A stretch of DNA of 64,000 nucleotides, from assembly GCA_003349915.1 (NCBI GenBank), contig QFXE01000008.1, forward strand, positions 186,001 to 250,000, read 5' to 3'. Source of the DNA: an endosymbiont of Escarpia spicata (GTDB lineage Bacteria > Pseudomonadota > Gammaproteobacteria > Chromatiales > Chromatiaceae). The notes beneath the pieces are model-generated. The model ran no database searches and was not told where the DNA came from. It was given only the letters and a program-made list of their open reading frames with translations. Numbering within the stretch: the stretch's first letter is position 1; each line of letters starts with the position of its first letter. The translations under genes were made by a program, and so were the position numbers. Shown piece after piece: positions 37,374 to 45,365 of this stretch.

Positions 37374-37455
37374 TAGGGCCTAGGGCCAAGGGGAGGATAC
37401 GTTTCATCTACAACCTCTCTCTCCTCGGCCCTCGACCCTAAAAACCTAGGCCCTG
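37374..37455. repeat. GGGCCGAGG-family paired repeat between kdsC and kdsD
   Basis: GGGCCTAGGGCCAAGG (37375-37390) is followed after about 30 bp by CCTCGGCCCTCGACCCT and CCTAGGCCC, that is, the same motif family in the opposite orientation. It splits an otherwise compact LPS operon. Confidence 0.7.
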
Positions 37456-37458
37456 CCT

Positions 37459-38457
37459 TTACATAACACCGGCACGCAGCAGGTCGTGCATGTTGAATGC
37501 GCCGACCAGTTCACCTCGTCCGTTTACCACCAGCAGGCCGCTGATCTTGTTCTCTTCCATCAACTGCAGAGCTTCGGCAGCGAGCATCTCCGGCACCACC
37601 GTTTTACAGTTCACGGTCATCACCTCCGACACACCTGCTTCGTGAATGTTCACTTTGTGGTCGAGTGTGCGGCGCAGATCCCCGTCGGTATAGATTCCTG
37701 CCAAATCTCCCTGCCCGTCGACGACTGCAGTCATGCCGAGGCTTTTGGAAGACATCTCGATCAGTGCTGCGTTTAGGCTGGCATCGGTGGAGACCTTTGG
37801 GATCGCATCCCCGGTGTGCATGATATTACCGATATGCAGCAGCAGACGCCGTCCGAGACTGCCGCCGGGATGGGAGAGGGCGAAGTCCTCGGCGGTGAAA
37901 CCCCGCGTCTCAAGCAGGGCGATCGCCATGGCGTCACCCATTACCAGTGCAGCCGTGGTGCTGGAGGTGGGGGCGAGACCCAGCGGACAGGCCTCCTTCT
38001 CCACGCTGACATCGATGCTGACTTCCGCTTCGCACGCCAGTGTGGATCCCGGATTACCGGTCATGCTGATGAGCGGCACACCAAGGCGCTTTATCAATGG
38101 CAGGATGGTCAGCAGTTCACCGGTCTCTCCTGAATTCGAGAGTGCAAGCACCACATCGCCGCTGGTGATCATGCCGAGATCGCCATGGCTGGCTTCGCCG
38201 GGATGGACAAAAAAAGCGGGGCTGCCGGTGCTGGCGAGGGTGGCGGCGATCTTGCTGCCGATGTGCCCCGATTTTCCCATTCCGATGACCACTATGCGGC
38301 CGGGACACTCGAGCATATAACTGCAGGCGCGGGCGAAATCATCGTCGATGCGCGCAGCCAGCGATGAGATGGCTGCAGCTTCGGTTTCGATCACTGCCAG
38401 TCCCAGGCTTCGGAGTCTGCCGGCCTCTTCCGGGGTGATCGGTTTGCCTTGTCTCAT
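37459..38457 (-). CDS. kdsD: Arabinose-5-phosphate isomerase
   Basis: A 332-residue enzyme converting ribulose-5-phosphate to arabinose-5-phosphate, the first step to Kdo. It has an N-terminal SIS sugar-isomerase domain (VIGMGKSGHIGSKIAATLAS, about 54-73; HPGEASHGDLG) and two C-terminal CBS domains (about 210-330). Full length; precedes kdsC in the LPS operon. Confidence 0.96.
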   Translation of the reverse strand: MRQGKPITPEEAGRLRSLGLAVIETEAAAISSLAARIDDDFARACSYMLECPGRIVVIGMGKSGHIGSKIAATLASTGSPAFFVHPGEASHGDLGMITSGDVVLALSNSGETGELLTILPLIKRLGVPLISMTGNPGSTLACEAEVSIDVSVEKEACPLGLAPTSSTTAALVMGDAMAIALLETRGFTAEDFALSHPGGSLGRRLLLHIGNIMHTGDAIPKVSTDASLNAALIEMSSKSLGMTAVVDGQGDLAGIYTDGDLRRTLDHKVNIHEAGVSEVMTVNCKTVVPEMLAAEALQLMEENKISGLLVVNGRGELVGAFNMHDLLRAGVM

Positions 38458-38482
38458 TGATTCCCCTCAATGGGTGATTGAC

Positions 38483-39451
38483 TTAGCTTAACGTAAAAAA
38501 CAGCAGTGTCTGATAGCCGATAAATGCGAGCAGCAGCAAAAAACCTTCAATGCGGTTGATCTGTCCTTTCAGCTTCCCAAAACCATAGCCCATGGCAAAG
38601 AGGGCAAGGGTCAGCCCGATCATCATGGGTTGATCCCGGTAGAGCGCGGCTTCGGAAAAGGCTCCCGGCGCAATCAATCCAGGCAGGCTCAGGACCGCCA
38701 ACAGATTATATAGGTTGGAGCCGATGATGTTGCCGATGGCAAGATCCTCCTCCCCCTTGAGGGCGCTGGCAATGCTTGCCGCCAGCTCGGGCAGGCTGGT
38801 GCCCAAGGCTACGATGGTCAGGCCGATCACCAGATCGCTGATGCCGAAAGTGGTGGCGATATTGACTGCCCCCCAGACCAGCATGCGTGAACTCACCAGC
38901 AGGCAGATAAGCCCGAGTATCAGCCAGAAGATCGCTCGACGGGTGGGCATGTCGTGAGGGATTTCTGCATCGAACTCGTCGGCTATCGGGTCGGTTGGAG
39001 AGCCGGTTTTAGCGATGCGGATCATCCAACCGAGCACGGCGATCAGGACGACAATCAGGATCGCGCCGTCAAGCTGGTTCAGTTCTCCGTCCAGCATGAG
39101 CAGCAGGCTGAGGCCAGTCACGCCGAGCAGCAGGGGGTATTCCCTCTTTAATATGCTGGAGTGGACGGTAAGAGGCACGATAAGCGCGGTAGTGCCAAGG
39201 ATCAGGCCGATGTTGGCGATATTCGAACCCAGTGCGTTACCGATTGCGAGGCCGGGATTACCATCCAGCGAGGAGACGACCGAGACCAGTATCTCCGGAG
39301 CGGATGTGCCAAAGCCGACAATGGTGAGTCCGATCAGCATCGCTGACACACCCAGGTTGCTGGCCAGAGCGGCGGCGCCGATGACAAAGCGATCGGCGCC
39401 CCAAACCAGGATGGCAAGTCCAACGAGAATGGCAAGTGAGTCGATCAGCAT
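38483..39451 (-). CDS. YrbG-type calcium/sodium antiporter
   Basis: A 322-residue membrane protein with about ten helices in two homologous halves. The alpha-repeat motifs GLTIVGFGTSAPEILVSV (about 42-59) and GLTIVALGTSLPELAAS (about 207-223) carry the ion-binding residues of the Na/Ca exchanger family. It is the first gene of the kds-lpt-rpoN run, as yrbG is in Escherichia coli; the transported ion is inferred from the family. Confidence 0.93.
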   Translation of the reverse strand: MLIDSLAILVGLAILVWGADRFVIGAAALASNLGVSAMLIGLTIVGFGTSAPEILVSVVSSLDGNPGLAIGNALGSNIANIGLILGTTALIVPLTVHSSILKREYPLLLGVTGLSLLLMLDGELNQLDGAILIVVLIAVLGWMIRIAKTGSPTDPIADEFDAEIPHDMPTRRAIFWLILGLICLLVSSRMLVWGAVNIATTFGISDLVIGLTIVALGTSLPELAASIASALKGEEDLAIGNIIGSNLYNLLAVLSLPGLIAPGAFSEAALYRDQPMMIGLTLALFAMGYGFGKLKGQINRIEGFLLLLAFIGYQTLLFFTLS

Positions 39452-39552
39452 CTCTTCTTATTAAGGTTCATTAGCGTTGTCGGGAAAGGGCGCAATTTTT
39501 TCAGACCCGAAGGGGAAAGTCCAAAGAGATGTTAGCCGGGTTGCTCGTTGGC

Positions 39553-39581
39553 TTGACATATCAATAATAATATCAGATAAT
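39553..39581 (+). promoter_or_regulatory. Sigma70 promoter of rplM-rpsI
   Basis: TTGACA (39553-39558), a 17-bp AT-rich spacer and GATAAT (39576-39581) form a near-consensus promoter. Transcription would begin near 39588, giving a leader of about 190 nt before rplM. Confidence 0.8.
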
Positions 39582-39654
39582 TATAACATACTGATTACTT
39601 GCTGATGGCGAGTGTCAGTACTCCTCCATCCTCCTAAAATGGTGGTTATATTTA

Positions 39655-39684
39655 AGCGCAACGTCCTCCGTTGCGCTTTTTTTT
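39655..39684 (+). terminator. Terminator-like hairpin inside the rplM leader
   Basis: AGCGCAACG pairs with CGTTGCGCT around a TCCTC loop and is followed by eight T. It lies about 70 nt downstream of the predicted rplM promoter and 97 bp before the gene, with no plus-strand gene upstream that needs terminating. A transcription attenuator or end of a small leader RNA is the likely reading. Confidence 0.7.
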
Positions 39685-39780
39685 GCCGGCGGAGAATGAG
39701 GTCTTGTTTCCTGCCGGATCATCCGGTACTATTCGCCGTCTTTTTCGGACGATAATAGTTCTCCATTGGAGCGACTCGGT

Positions 39781-40209
39781 ATGACAACCGTTAGTGCAAA
39801 ACCGGCTGAGGTACGCCGCACCTGGTACCTCGTGGACGCAACCGACAAGACCCTCGGTCGTCTCTCCACTGAAATTGCGCGCCGCCTGCGCGGTAAGCAT
39901 AAGCCTGAATATACCCCTCATGTGGACACCGGGGATTACATCGTTGTAATCAACGCGGAGAAGATCCATGTGACCGGCAACAAGATGTCGGGCAAGATAT
40001 ATCACCATCACACCGGTTATATAGGCAACCTTAAGTCGATCAGCTTGGAAAAGCTGCTGGACAAGGCGCCGGAGCGGGTGATTCAGCATGCCGTCAAAGG
40101 CATGATGCCTAAGAATCCTCTGGGTCGCGCCATGTTCAAGAAACTGCGCGTCTTCGTAGGTCCCGAACACACTCATCAGGCCCAGCAGCCCCAGCCGCTG
40201 GACATCTGA
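39781..40209 (+). CDS. rplM: 50S ribosomal protein L13
   Basis: A 142-residue L13, the exact length of the Escherichia coli protein. [16 protein letters not shown] at the N-terminus and the [15 protein letters not shown] block are typical. The ATG at 39781, not an in-frame one at 39766, gives this N-terminus. First gene of rplM-rpsI. L13 is known to repress its own operon in Escherichia coli, which makes the structured leader noteworthy. Confidence 0.97.
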   Translation: MTTVSAKPAEVRRTWYLVDATDKTLGRLSTEIARRLRGKHKPEYTPHVDTGDYIVVINAEKIHVTGNKMSGKIYHHHTGYIGNLKSISLEKLLDKAPERVIQHAVKGMMPKNPLGRAMFKKLRVFVGPEHTHQAQQPQPLDI

Positions 40210-40234
40210 TCACCATTTTCATCAGGTAAAACCG

Positions 40235-40624
40235 ATGGCAGATATTCATTACAGCACCGGCCGCCGCAAAAGTTCGGCAGCCCGGGTCTTCCTGACCTCC
40301 GGCAGCGGCAGCATCGTTGTCAATAATCGTCCTCTGGACGAATATTTTGGTCGTGAAACAGCGCGTATGGTCGTGCGTCAACCGCTGGACGTCACCGCAA
40401 CACTCGACAAGGTTGATATCATGGTCACCGTAAAAGGTGGCGGCACCACCGGCCAGGCGGGCGCCATTCGTCATGGCATAGCGCGTGCCCTTGATCTATA
40501 TGACGAGTCGCTTCATGTTGGTCTGCGCAAAGCCGGATTCCTGACACGTGACGCCCGTGAGGTCGAGCGTAAGAAAGTCGGTCTGCACAAGGCGCGCAAG
40601 CGTCCTCAGTTCTCCAAACGATAA
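40235..40624 (+). CDS. rpsI: 30S ribosomal protein S9
   Basis: A 129-residue S9. The [15 protein letters not shown]-like start and the basic C-terminal tail ending [11 protein letters not shown], which reaches the P-site tRNA, are intact. It lies 25 bp after rplM. A GGGCCGAGG repeat begins six bases after the stop codon. Confidence 0.97.
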   Translation: MADIHYSTGRRKSSAARVFLTSGSGSIVVNNRPLDEYFGRETARMVVRQPLDVTATLDKVDIMVTVKGGGTTGQAGAIRHGIARALDLYDESLHVGLRKAGFLTRDAREVERKKVGLHKARKRPQFSKR

Positions 40625-40627
40625 AAA

Positions 40628-40774
40628 TAGGGCCGAGGTCTTAAGGGCCAAGGGCCGAGGGGGTGGGCATGGATGCCCTGGTAAACCTCAATGTATGGAA
40701 AAGGGCTTGTCGGCTCTCAGCAGATTTTAAGAGCAGGGCCAAGGTTTTAAGGGCCGAGGGCCTGGGGGTCGGGC
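40628..40774 (+). repeat. GGGCCGAGG repeats with a 106-bp tandem duplication
   Basis: Three groups of GGGCC(G/A)AGG motifs lie at about 40629-40662 and 40736-40764. Between them is a diverged copy (from 40665) of the sequence at 40771 onward. The ATG at 40669 and the ATG at 40775 both begin MDAL, then an LNVWKRACRLS or LDVWKRACRLS stretch, with a period of 106 bp. Thus the start of the four-helix-bundle gene has been duplicated together with the repeat motif. Confidence 0.75.
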
Positions 40775-41138
40775 ATGGATGCCCTAATAAAGCTCGATGT
40801 ATGGAAGAGGGCGTGCAGGCTCTCGTCAGACGTTTTCAATTTGGTGGATGGCTGTTCCAGCTATGGTTTCAAGGATCAGCTGGGTCGGTCAGCGCTTTCG
40901 GTAGCTTCCAATATTGCAGAAGGTTATGGACGAGAATCGGTCAAGGAACGCATCCACTTTCTTCGGATTGCAAAGGCTTCCAGCTATGAAGCCTGGACAC
41001 AAATTCTGATCGGCATTGAGTCAGATTTGATTGATCGTTAAGATTGGTCATGAAAAATCCAAAGAAGTCATACAAATTGCTAAGATGATATACGGGCTTA
41101 TAGTCCACTTTGAAAAGAGCGCAGGTGATCCTCGGCCC
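40775..41138 (+). pseudogene. Four-helix-bundle protein (23S rRNA intervening-sequence / S23 family), frameshifted
   Basis: The frame from 40775 encodes 88 residues of the small four-helix-bundle family also found in 23S rRNA intervening sequences: LDVWKRACRLSSDVF, then the family core SVASNIAEGYGRES and SSYEAWTQILIGI. It stops at 41039. One base out of frame, sequence from 41040 reads KIGHEKSKEVIQIAKMIYGL and ends near 41138, an excellent fit to the missing last helix. A single indel near 41030-41040 therefore breaks the gene. Function of the family is not established. Inverted GGGCCGAGG motifs flank the gene on both sides. Confidence 0.75.
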
Positions 41139-41157
41139 TAGGCCCTGATTCCTCGGC
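41130..41157. repeat. CCTCGGCCC repeat closing the four-helix-bundle element
   Basis: CCTCGGCCCTAGGCCCTGAT and then CCTCGGCCC are the reverse complement of the GGGCCGAGG motifs on the 5' side of the four-helix-bundle gene, so the gene is bracketed by inverted copies. The tRNA-Gln gene starts 13 bp further on. Confidence 0.7.
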
Positions 41158-41169
41158 CCTATAAAAATT

Positions 41170-41243
41170 TGGGGATTCGTCTAATGGTAGGACAACGGAC
41201 TCTGACTCCGTTTGTAGAGGTTCGAGTCCTCTATCCCCAGCCA
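41170..41243 (+). tRNA. tRNA-Gln (anticodon CTG)
   Basis: A 74-nt cloverleaf with encoded CCA. Acceptor arms TGGGGAT and ATCCCCA pair, the anticodon stem is ACGGA/TCCGT with loop CTCTGAC giving CTG (reads CAG), and the T arm contains GGTTCGAGTCC. The TGGGG start is typical of bacterial tRNA-Gln. A terminator follows directly. Confidence 0.95.
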
Positions 41244-41250
41244 ATAAAAT

Positions 41251-41276
41251 AAACCCGCTTCAGCGGGTTTTTTATT
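41251..41276 (+). terminator. Terminator after tRNA-Gln
   Basis: AAACCCGCT and AGCGGGTTT pair around a short TTC loop and run into a T-rich tract. It is 7 bp past the tRNA CCA end. Confidence 0.9.
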
Positions 41277-41277
41277 T

Positions 41278-41345
41278 TAGGGCCAAGAAATCAGGGCCAA
41301 GAGCCAAGGGATAAAGGTGGCGATCCTCGGCCCTAGGCCCTATCT
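41278..41345. repeat. GGGCC-family paired repeat after the tRNA-Gln terminator
   Basis: AGGGCCAAG, AGGGCCAAGAGCCAAGG and then, about 20 bp later, CCTCGGCCCTAGGCCCT in the opposite orientation. It has the same ends as the four-helix-bundle element but no gene inside. Confidence 0.7.
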
Positions 41346-41559
41346 TCCCCATTTGCTATTTAGGTCACAAGGATTATTTTTAGCGTGCCTGAGGGAAAAG
41401 TGAGCATGATGCCGGAAAGATGTTGTTGGTTAAATTATATTGGGAATTCGAGGAAATGATGGTAACTCACGGAATTATTGAATTTTAATTAGCTGTAACA
41501 GGTTGAGCGTGTTTTTTTTGCAACAAAATTACCACATGTGATTTTTTTACAAAAAAGAC
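41346..41559. other. AT-rich intergenic region upstream of the porin promoter
   Basis: About 210 bp of AT-rich DNA with several A/T runs and the short palindrome CACATGTG near 41532. Nothing codes here. Its composition suits an upstream activating or nucleoid-protein binding region for the strongly expressed porin gene. Confidence 0.4.
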
Positions 41560-41588
41560 TTGCAATACAGAGCTGGCTTATCTAATAT
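41560..41588 (+). promoter_or_regulatory. Sigma70 promoter of the porin gene
   Basis: TTGCAA (41560-41565), 17 bp, then TAATAT (41583-41588) place the start about 45 bp before the porin ATG. A GGAG ribosome site lies about 10 bp upstream of the ATG. Confidence 0.7.
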
Positions 41589-41639
41589 TGTCAGCGAACG
41601 TACAGAATTTATCCCTAACTCATTTGGAGTTTTTTAATA

Positions 41640-42608
41640 ATGAAGAAAATCCTTTCTTTCGCAATTGCTGCTGCTCTGGTTGCTCCCGCTGCTGCCATGG
41701 CTGATTCCACCATCTACGGTAAGGTTCGTGTTGCTTCTGACAAGTGGACTCGCGACGCTGGTATCGATGCTTGGGGCATGCAGGACCAGGCTTCCCGTCT
41801 TGGTATCAAGGGTTCCGAAGATCTGGGCAACGGCCTGAAAGCCATCTACCAGATGGAGTTCGGCATGGCTGCAGGTTCTGCATTCAACTGGTCTGGTCGT
41901 AATGCTTTCGTCGGCTTGGCTGGTGGTTTCGGTACCGCTGTTGTCGGTCGTCACGACACTCCTCTGAAGATGTCCACCGGCAAATTGGATCTGTTCGCAG
42001 ATACCGCTGCTGACTACGATCAGGGCGGCAACCACACCAACCTGTTCATGGATCGTCGCGTTGACGGCGCCATCGCATACATCTCTCCCTCTTTCTCTGG
42101 TTTCACCGTTGCCGGTGCTGTCGTACAGACTCTGGCTACCGAAGATTTCCAGGATGCTTACTCCATCGCTGGTATGTACAGCAATGGCCCCTTCTACGGC
42201 GCCATCGCTTATGAGCAGCTTGATGAAGATAACTTCGGCGCACCTGCTGAGAACGAGACTCAGTTCCGCATCGGCGGCGGCGTTTTGGGTTGGAACAACA
42301 TCAGCGTGACCGGTGTTTACGAGACGCGTTCCGACATCGGTGGTACTGCCAATAACGACAAGGCAACCTACCAGCTGTCTGGCGCATACGACTTCGGCAT
42401 GCACCGCATCAAGGGCATGTACGGTTCTGCTGACTTCGACAACACTGCAGGTACCGACTTCGATACTTATGCTATTGGCTACCAGTTCAGCTTCAGCAAG
42501 CGTACCGATGCACAGGTTCTCTACAATGCTCGTGACGTAGACGACGCAGCTGGTGCACCAAGCACCGACAGCAGCGTTCTCTCTCTGCAGTTGAGCCACA
42601 ACTTCTAA
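41640..42608 (+). CDS. Outer-membrane porin
   Basis: A 322-residue general porin of the Gram-negative trimeric 16-strand type. A signal peptide of about 21 residues ends AAAMA, followed by DSTIYGKVRV, a standard porin first strand, and the chain ends in aromatic residue F (LSLQLSHNF), the BAM recognition end. Codon use is strongly biased to the preferred set, marking high expression; this bias also leaves the opposite strand open, which is not a gene. It stands alone with its own promoter and terminator. Selectivity cannot be read from sequence. Confidence 0.93.
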   Translation: MKKILSFAIAAALVAPAAAMADSTIYGKVRVASDKWTRDAGIDAWGMQDQASRLGIKGSEDLGNGLKAIYQMEFGMAAGSAFNWSGRNAFVGLAGGFGTAVVGRHDTPLKMSTGKLDLFADTAADYDQGGNHTNLFMDRRVDGAIAYISPSFSGFTVAGAVVQTLATEDFQDAYSIAGMYSNGPFYGAIAYEQLDEDNFGAPAENETQFRIGGGVLGWNNISVTGVYETRSDIGGTANNDKATYQLSGAYDFGMHRIKGMYGSADFDNTAGTDFDTYAIGYQFSFSKRTDAQVLYNARDVDDAAGAPSTDSSVLSLQLSHNF

Positions 42609-42632
42609 GTCTTACTTAGTGAGTGGTTGAAG

Positions 42633-42659
42633 ACGGGGCCTTCGGGCCCCGTTTTTTTT
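42633..42659 (+). terminator. Terminator after the porin gene
   Basis: ACGGGGCC and GGCCCCGT pair around TTCG and are followed by eight T, a strong intrinsic terminator 24 bp past the stop. Confidence 0.95.
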
Positions 42660-42667
42660 GCCCCAAG

Positions 42668-42707
42668 AAAAAAGGGCCGAGGATCAAGATCCCGATCCTC
42701 GGCCCTA
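42668..42707. repeat. GGGCCGAGG-family hairpin after the porin terminator
   Basis: AAGGGCCGAGGATC and GATCCTCGGCCC are perfect inverted partners separated by about 12 bp. It starts only a few bases after the porin terminator T-run and is the shortest paired member of the family in the window. Confidence 0.75.
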
Positions 42708-42727
42708 TGGTCTTCTTACCCGGCCTC

Positions 42728-43387
42728 CTATTTTGGCAGCACTGTCTTGACGCCATCTTCGGAGCCAAGGATCAATACGTCTGCACCGCGCATGGCAAAG
42801 AGACCGGTGGTGACCACGCCGGCGATGGCGTTGATGCGGTTCTCCATCTCGATGGGTTTCATGATCTCCAGATTGTGGACATCCAGGATGACATTTCCGT
42901 TGTCGGTGATGAAATCTTCGCGCCAGACCGGGGTGCCACCAAGCTTGACCAGTTGGCGGGCCACATGACTGCGGGCCATGGGGATGACCTCCACCGGTAG
43001 GGGGAACTTGCCCAGTATGTCCACCAGTTTGCTGCCGTCTGCGATGCAGACAAACTTTCTGCTGGCACCTGCGACGATCTTCTCGCGGGTCAACGCGCCA
43101 CCACCACCCTTGATGAGGGCCAGATTGTGATCCGCTTCATCTGCGCCATCCACATAGATGTCGAGTTCACCCGCAGCGTTAAGATCCATTACCGGAATGC
43201 CGTGGCTCTTCATGCGTTCGGTCGAAACTTCGGAGCTTGAGACCGCGCCATCGATTTTATGCTTGATGGTGGCAAGGTAGTCGATGAAATGGTTGACCGT
43301 TGAGCCGGTGCCTACACCGACGATGCCGCCATCGACATACTCCAGTGCGGCCTCTGCGGCCATTTTTTTCATGTCGTCTGCATTCAT
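42728..43387 (-). CDS. rpiA: Ribose-5-phosphate isomerase A
   Basis: A 219-residue enzyme interconverting ribose-5-phosphate and ribulose-5-phosphate in the pentose phosphate and Calvin pathways. [13 protein letters not shown] (about 24-36), DGADEAD (about 83-89) and [11 protein letters not shown] (about 96-106) are the active-site blocks. Standard length. It converges on the porin gene. Confidence 0.96.
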   Translation of the reverse strand: MNADDMKKMAAEAALEYVDGGIVGVGTGSTVNHFIDYLATIKHKIDGAVSSSEVSTERMKSHGIPVMDLNAAGELDIYVDGADEADHNLALIKGGGGALTREKIVAGASRKFVCIADGSKLVDILGKFPLPVEVIPMARSHVARQLVKLGGTPVWREDFITDNGNVILDVHNLEIMKPIEMENRINAIAGVVTTGLFAMRGADVLILGSEDGVKTVLPK

Positions 43388-43770
43388 GCGCTAACTCCTT
43401 AACTAACGACTGCAAGCTGTGGGATTCGGATTGGAAGCCTGGCTGACTGCTTTGTCGATATTATCTTACGTTTATCGGATTTTGGGGGTTATCATACCGA
43501 TGCGCCTGATTGATGTCAGGGTAACTATTCAGCTTGGTTCTGAATATGTGCTTTTTTGTAGGTTGGGTTAGATGCGCATTGCTCAAAACTATCATTTTGT
43601 TGCCAAACTTCGCGCGCATCGTAACCCAACATTGGATTGTCGGGTTACGTCGCGCGCAAGTTGCAGTGCCGTATTTGGACCTTGTGCGAACGCGCGACTA
43701 ACCCGACCTACATTGAGTTGTACTGAACAGTTACACGTCAGGTGCGGTAATCTCACATTGGAATAGAAAA
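43388..43770. other. Intergenic region between rpiA and ilvA
   Basis: 383 bp between divergent genes. About 155 bp of it (43558-43711) is a dispersed palindromic repeat; the rest is AT-rich and should hold the rpiA and ilvA promoters. A short open reading through the repeat is not a gene. Confidence 0.5.
43558..43711. repeat. GTAGGTYGGGTTA palindromic repeat cluster
   Basis: It starts GTAGGTTGGGTTAGATGCGC, contains CGCGCATCGTAACCCAAC and TGTCGGGTTACGTCGCGCGC in the centre, and ends GCGCGACTAACCCGACCTAC. At least four half-units alternate in orientation. A second cluster with the same layout is at 51981-52134. Confidence 0.8.
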
Positions 43771-45291
43771 ATGCCACAAAAATATATAGAAAAAATCCTC
43801 CGTGCGCGGGTCTACGATGTGGCACATGAGACGCCTCTGGATCTTGCGCCGCTGCTCTCTGCGAGGATGGAGAACAGAGTCTTTTTGAAGCGGGAGGATC
43901 TGCAGCCAGTCTTCTCATTCAAATTGAGGGGTGCCTATAACAAGATCCAGAGTCTTTCGCAGGAGGCGAGGGAGAAAGGGATTATCGCTGCATCGGCCGG
44001 TAATCATGCCCAGGGTGTTGCTCTGTCGGCCCGCAAACTGAAGATTCAGGCGCTTATTGTCATGCCTCGTACGACGCCGCCCATCAAAGTGCAGTCAGTG
44101 CGTAACCTTGGAGCAAAAATCGTATTGGCCGGGGATTCCTATGATGAAGCCTATGCCCACTCCCAGAAGTTAGCGGAGGAGAAGGGATTGACCTACATTC
44201 ATCCCTTTGATGATCCGGAGGTGATTGCGGGTCAGGGCACGATCGGGATGGAGTTGTTGCGGCAGCATCCGGAGCCGCCGATGGCAATCTTTGTTCCGGT
44301 GGGCGGTGGGGGGTTGATTGCCGGGATTGCATCCTATGTCAAATATGTACGGCCCGAGGTGAAGATTATCGGTGTTGAGCCGGATGACGCGCCGACGCTT
44401 TATCGGGCGATGGAGGCTGGGCGCAGGGTCAAACTTAAGCAGGTGGGAATATTTGCGGATGGCGTGGCGGTCAGGCAGATAGGAAAAGAGAGTTTTCGTG
44501 TGGCCCGCAAGGTTGTGGACGAGGTGATTCTGGTCAATGCAGACGAGATATGTGCCGCGATAAAGGATGTTTTTGACGATACGAGAACGATTGCCGAGCC
44601 TGCTGGTGCGCTGTCGATTGCGGGTCTGAAAAAATATGTGAAGCGTGAAGGCATCAAAGGGACCGATCTGATCGCCATAGAGAGCGGTGCCAATATCAAT
44701 TTTGACCGTCTGCGCCATGTTGCCGAGAGAGCGGAATTCGGCGAACGCAGAGAGGCGCTTTTTGCAGTGCAGATTCCTGAGCAGCCGGGAAGCTTCCATC
44801 GGTTTTGCAAAGTAATAGGCAAACGCAGTATCACCGAGTTCAACTATCGTTATGCCAGTGACCGCACTGCACAGATATTCGTCGGTGTGGAGTTGAGCGA
44901 CGGGGGTCGGGAGAGGGAGGAGTTGGTTGCCAAGTTTGAGAAGAAATCCTATCCCATCGTCGACATGACCGACAATGAAACTGCAAAACTGCACATCCGC
45001 TACATGGTGGGTGGACATGCAAAGGGTGTTGAAAACGAGATGCTGGTGCGGTTTGAATTTCCCGAGCGCCCTGGTGCATTACTCTATTTTCTGGCCAATA
45101 TCGGCAAACGCTGGAACATAAGTTTGTTCCACTATCGAAATCACGGTTCAGCCTATGGACGTGTACTAATGGGTATACAGATTCCATCGGGCGAAAAAGG
45201 TGATTTCAGGAAAATGCTGAAAGACCTGGGTTATACCTTTTGGGAAGAGAGCGATAATCCGGCATATCGACTCTTTGCAGGTGTTGATTGA
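43771..45291 (+). CDS. ilvA: Threonine ammonia-lyase, biosynthetic
   Basis: A 506-residue PLP enzyme converting threonine to 2-oxobutanoate, the first step of isoleucine synthesis. The PLP lysine lies in PVFSFKLRGAYNK (about residue 56), the glycine-rich phosphate loop in VGGGGLIAG (about 183-191), and two C-terminal ACT-like regulatory domains (about 330-500) mark the feedback-inhibited form. Single gene with a terminator 22 bp beyond. Confidence 0.96.
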   Translation: MPQKYIEKILRARVYDVAHETPLDLAPLLSARMENRVFLKREDLQPVFSFKLRGAYNKIQSLSQEAREKGIIAASAGNHAQGVALSARKLKIQALIVMPRTTPPIKVQSVRNLGAKIVLAGDSYDEAYAHSQKLAEEKGLTYIHPFDDPEVIAGQGTIGMELLRQHPEPPMAIFVPVGGGGLIAGIASYVKYVRPEVKIIGVEPDDAPTLYRAMEAGRRVKLKQVGIFADGVAVRQIGKESFRVARKVVDEVILVNADEICAAIKDVFDDTRTIAEPAGALSIAGLKKYVKREGIKGTDLIAIESGANINFDRLRHVAERAEFGERREALFAVQIPEQPGSFHRFCKVIGKRSITEFNYRYASDRTAQIFVGVELSDGGREREELVAKFEKKSYPIVDMTDNETAKLHIRYMVGGHAKGVENEMLVRFEFPERPGALLYFLANIGKRWNISLFHYRNHGSAYGRVLMGIQIPSGEKGDFRKMLKDLGYTFWEESDNPAYRLFAGVD

Positions 45292-45313
45292 CGCGTTTTT
45301 TTGCAGGGATGTA

Positions 45314-45345
45314 AAAACGCCCCATGAATCATGGGGCGTTTTTTT
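45314..45345. terminator. Bidirectional terminator between ilvA and the histone-like gene
   Basis: AAAACGCCCCAT pairs with ATGGGGCGTTTT around a GAATC loop, with a T-run on the plus side and A-run on the other, so it can serve both convergent genes. Confidence 0.9.
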
Positions 45346-45365
45346 AGGTGGTGATCAGATCGCCG

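Noticed and set aside
40663-40989. A 108-residue reading starting at GTG 40663
   Set aside because: It starts in the duplicated gene copy but runs on in the wrong frame through the repeat and the true four-helix-bundle gene.
41634-42599. A 321-residue open reading antisense to the porin gene
   Set aside because: It arises from the strong codon bias of the porin. No homology is recognisable, and the porin has promoter, signal peptide and terminator.
43572-43766. A 64-residue reading upstream of ilvA, considered as a leader peptide
   Set aside because: It runs through the palindromic repeat, has no run of Ile/Val/Leu/Thr codons and no terminator-antiterminator arrangement.
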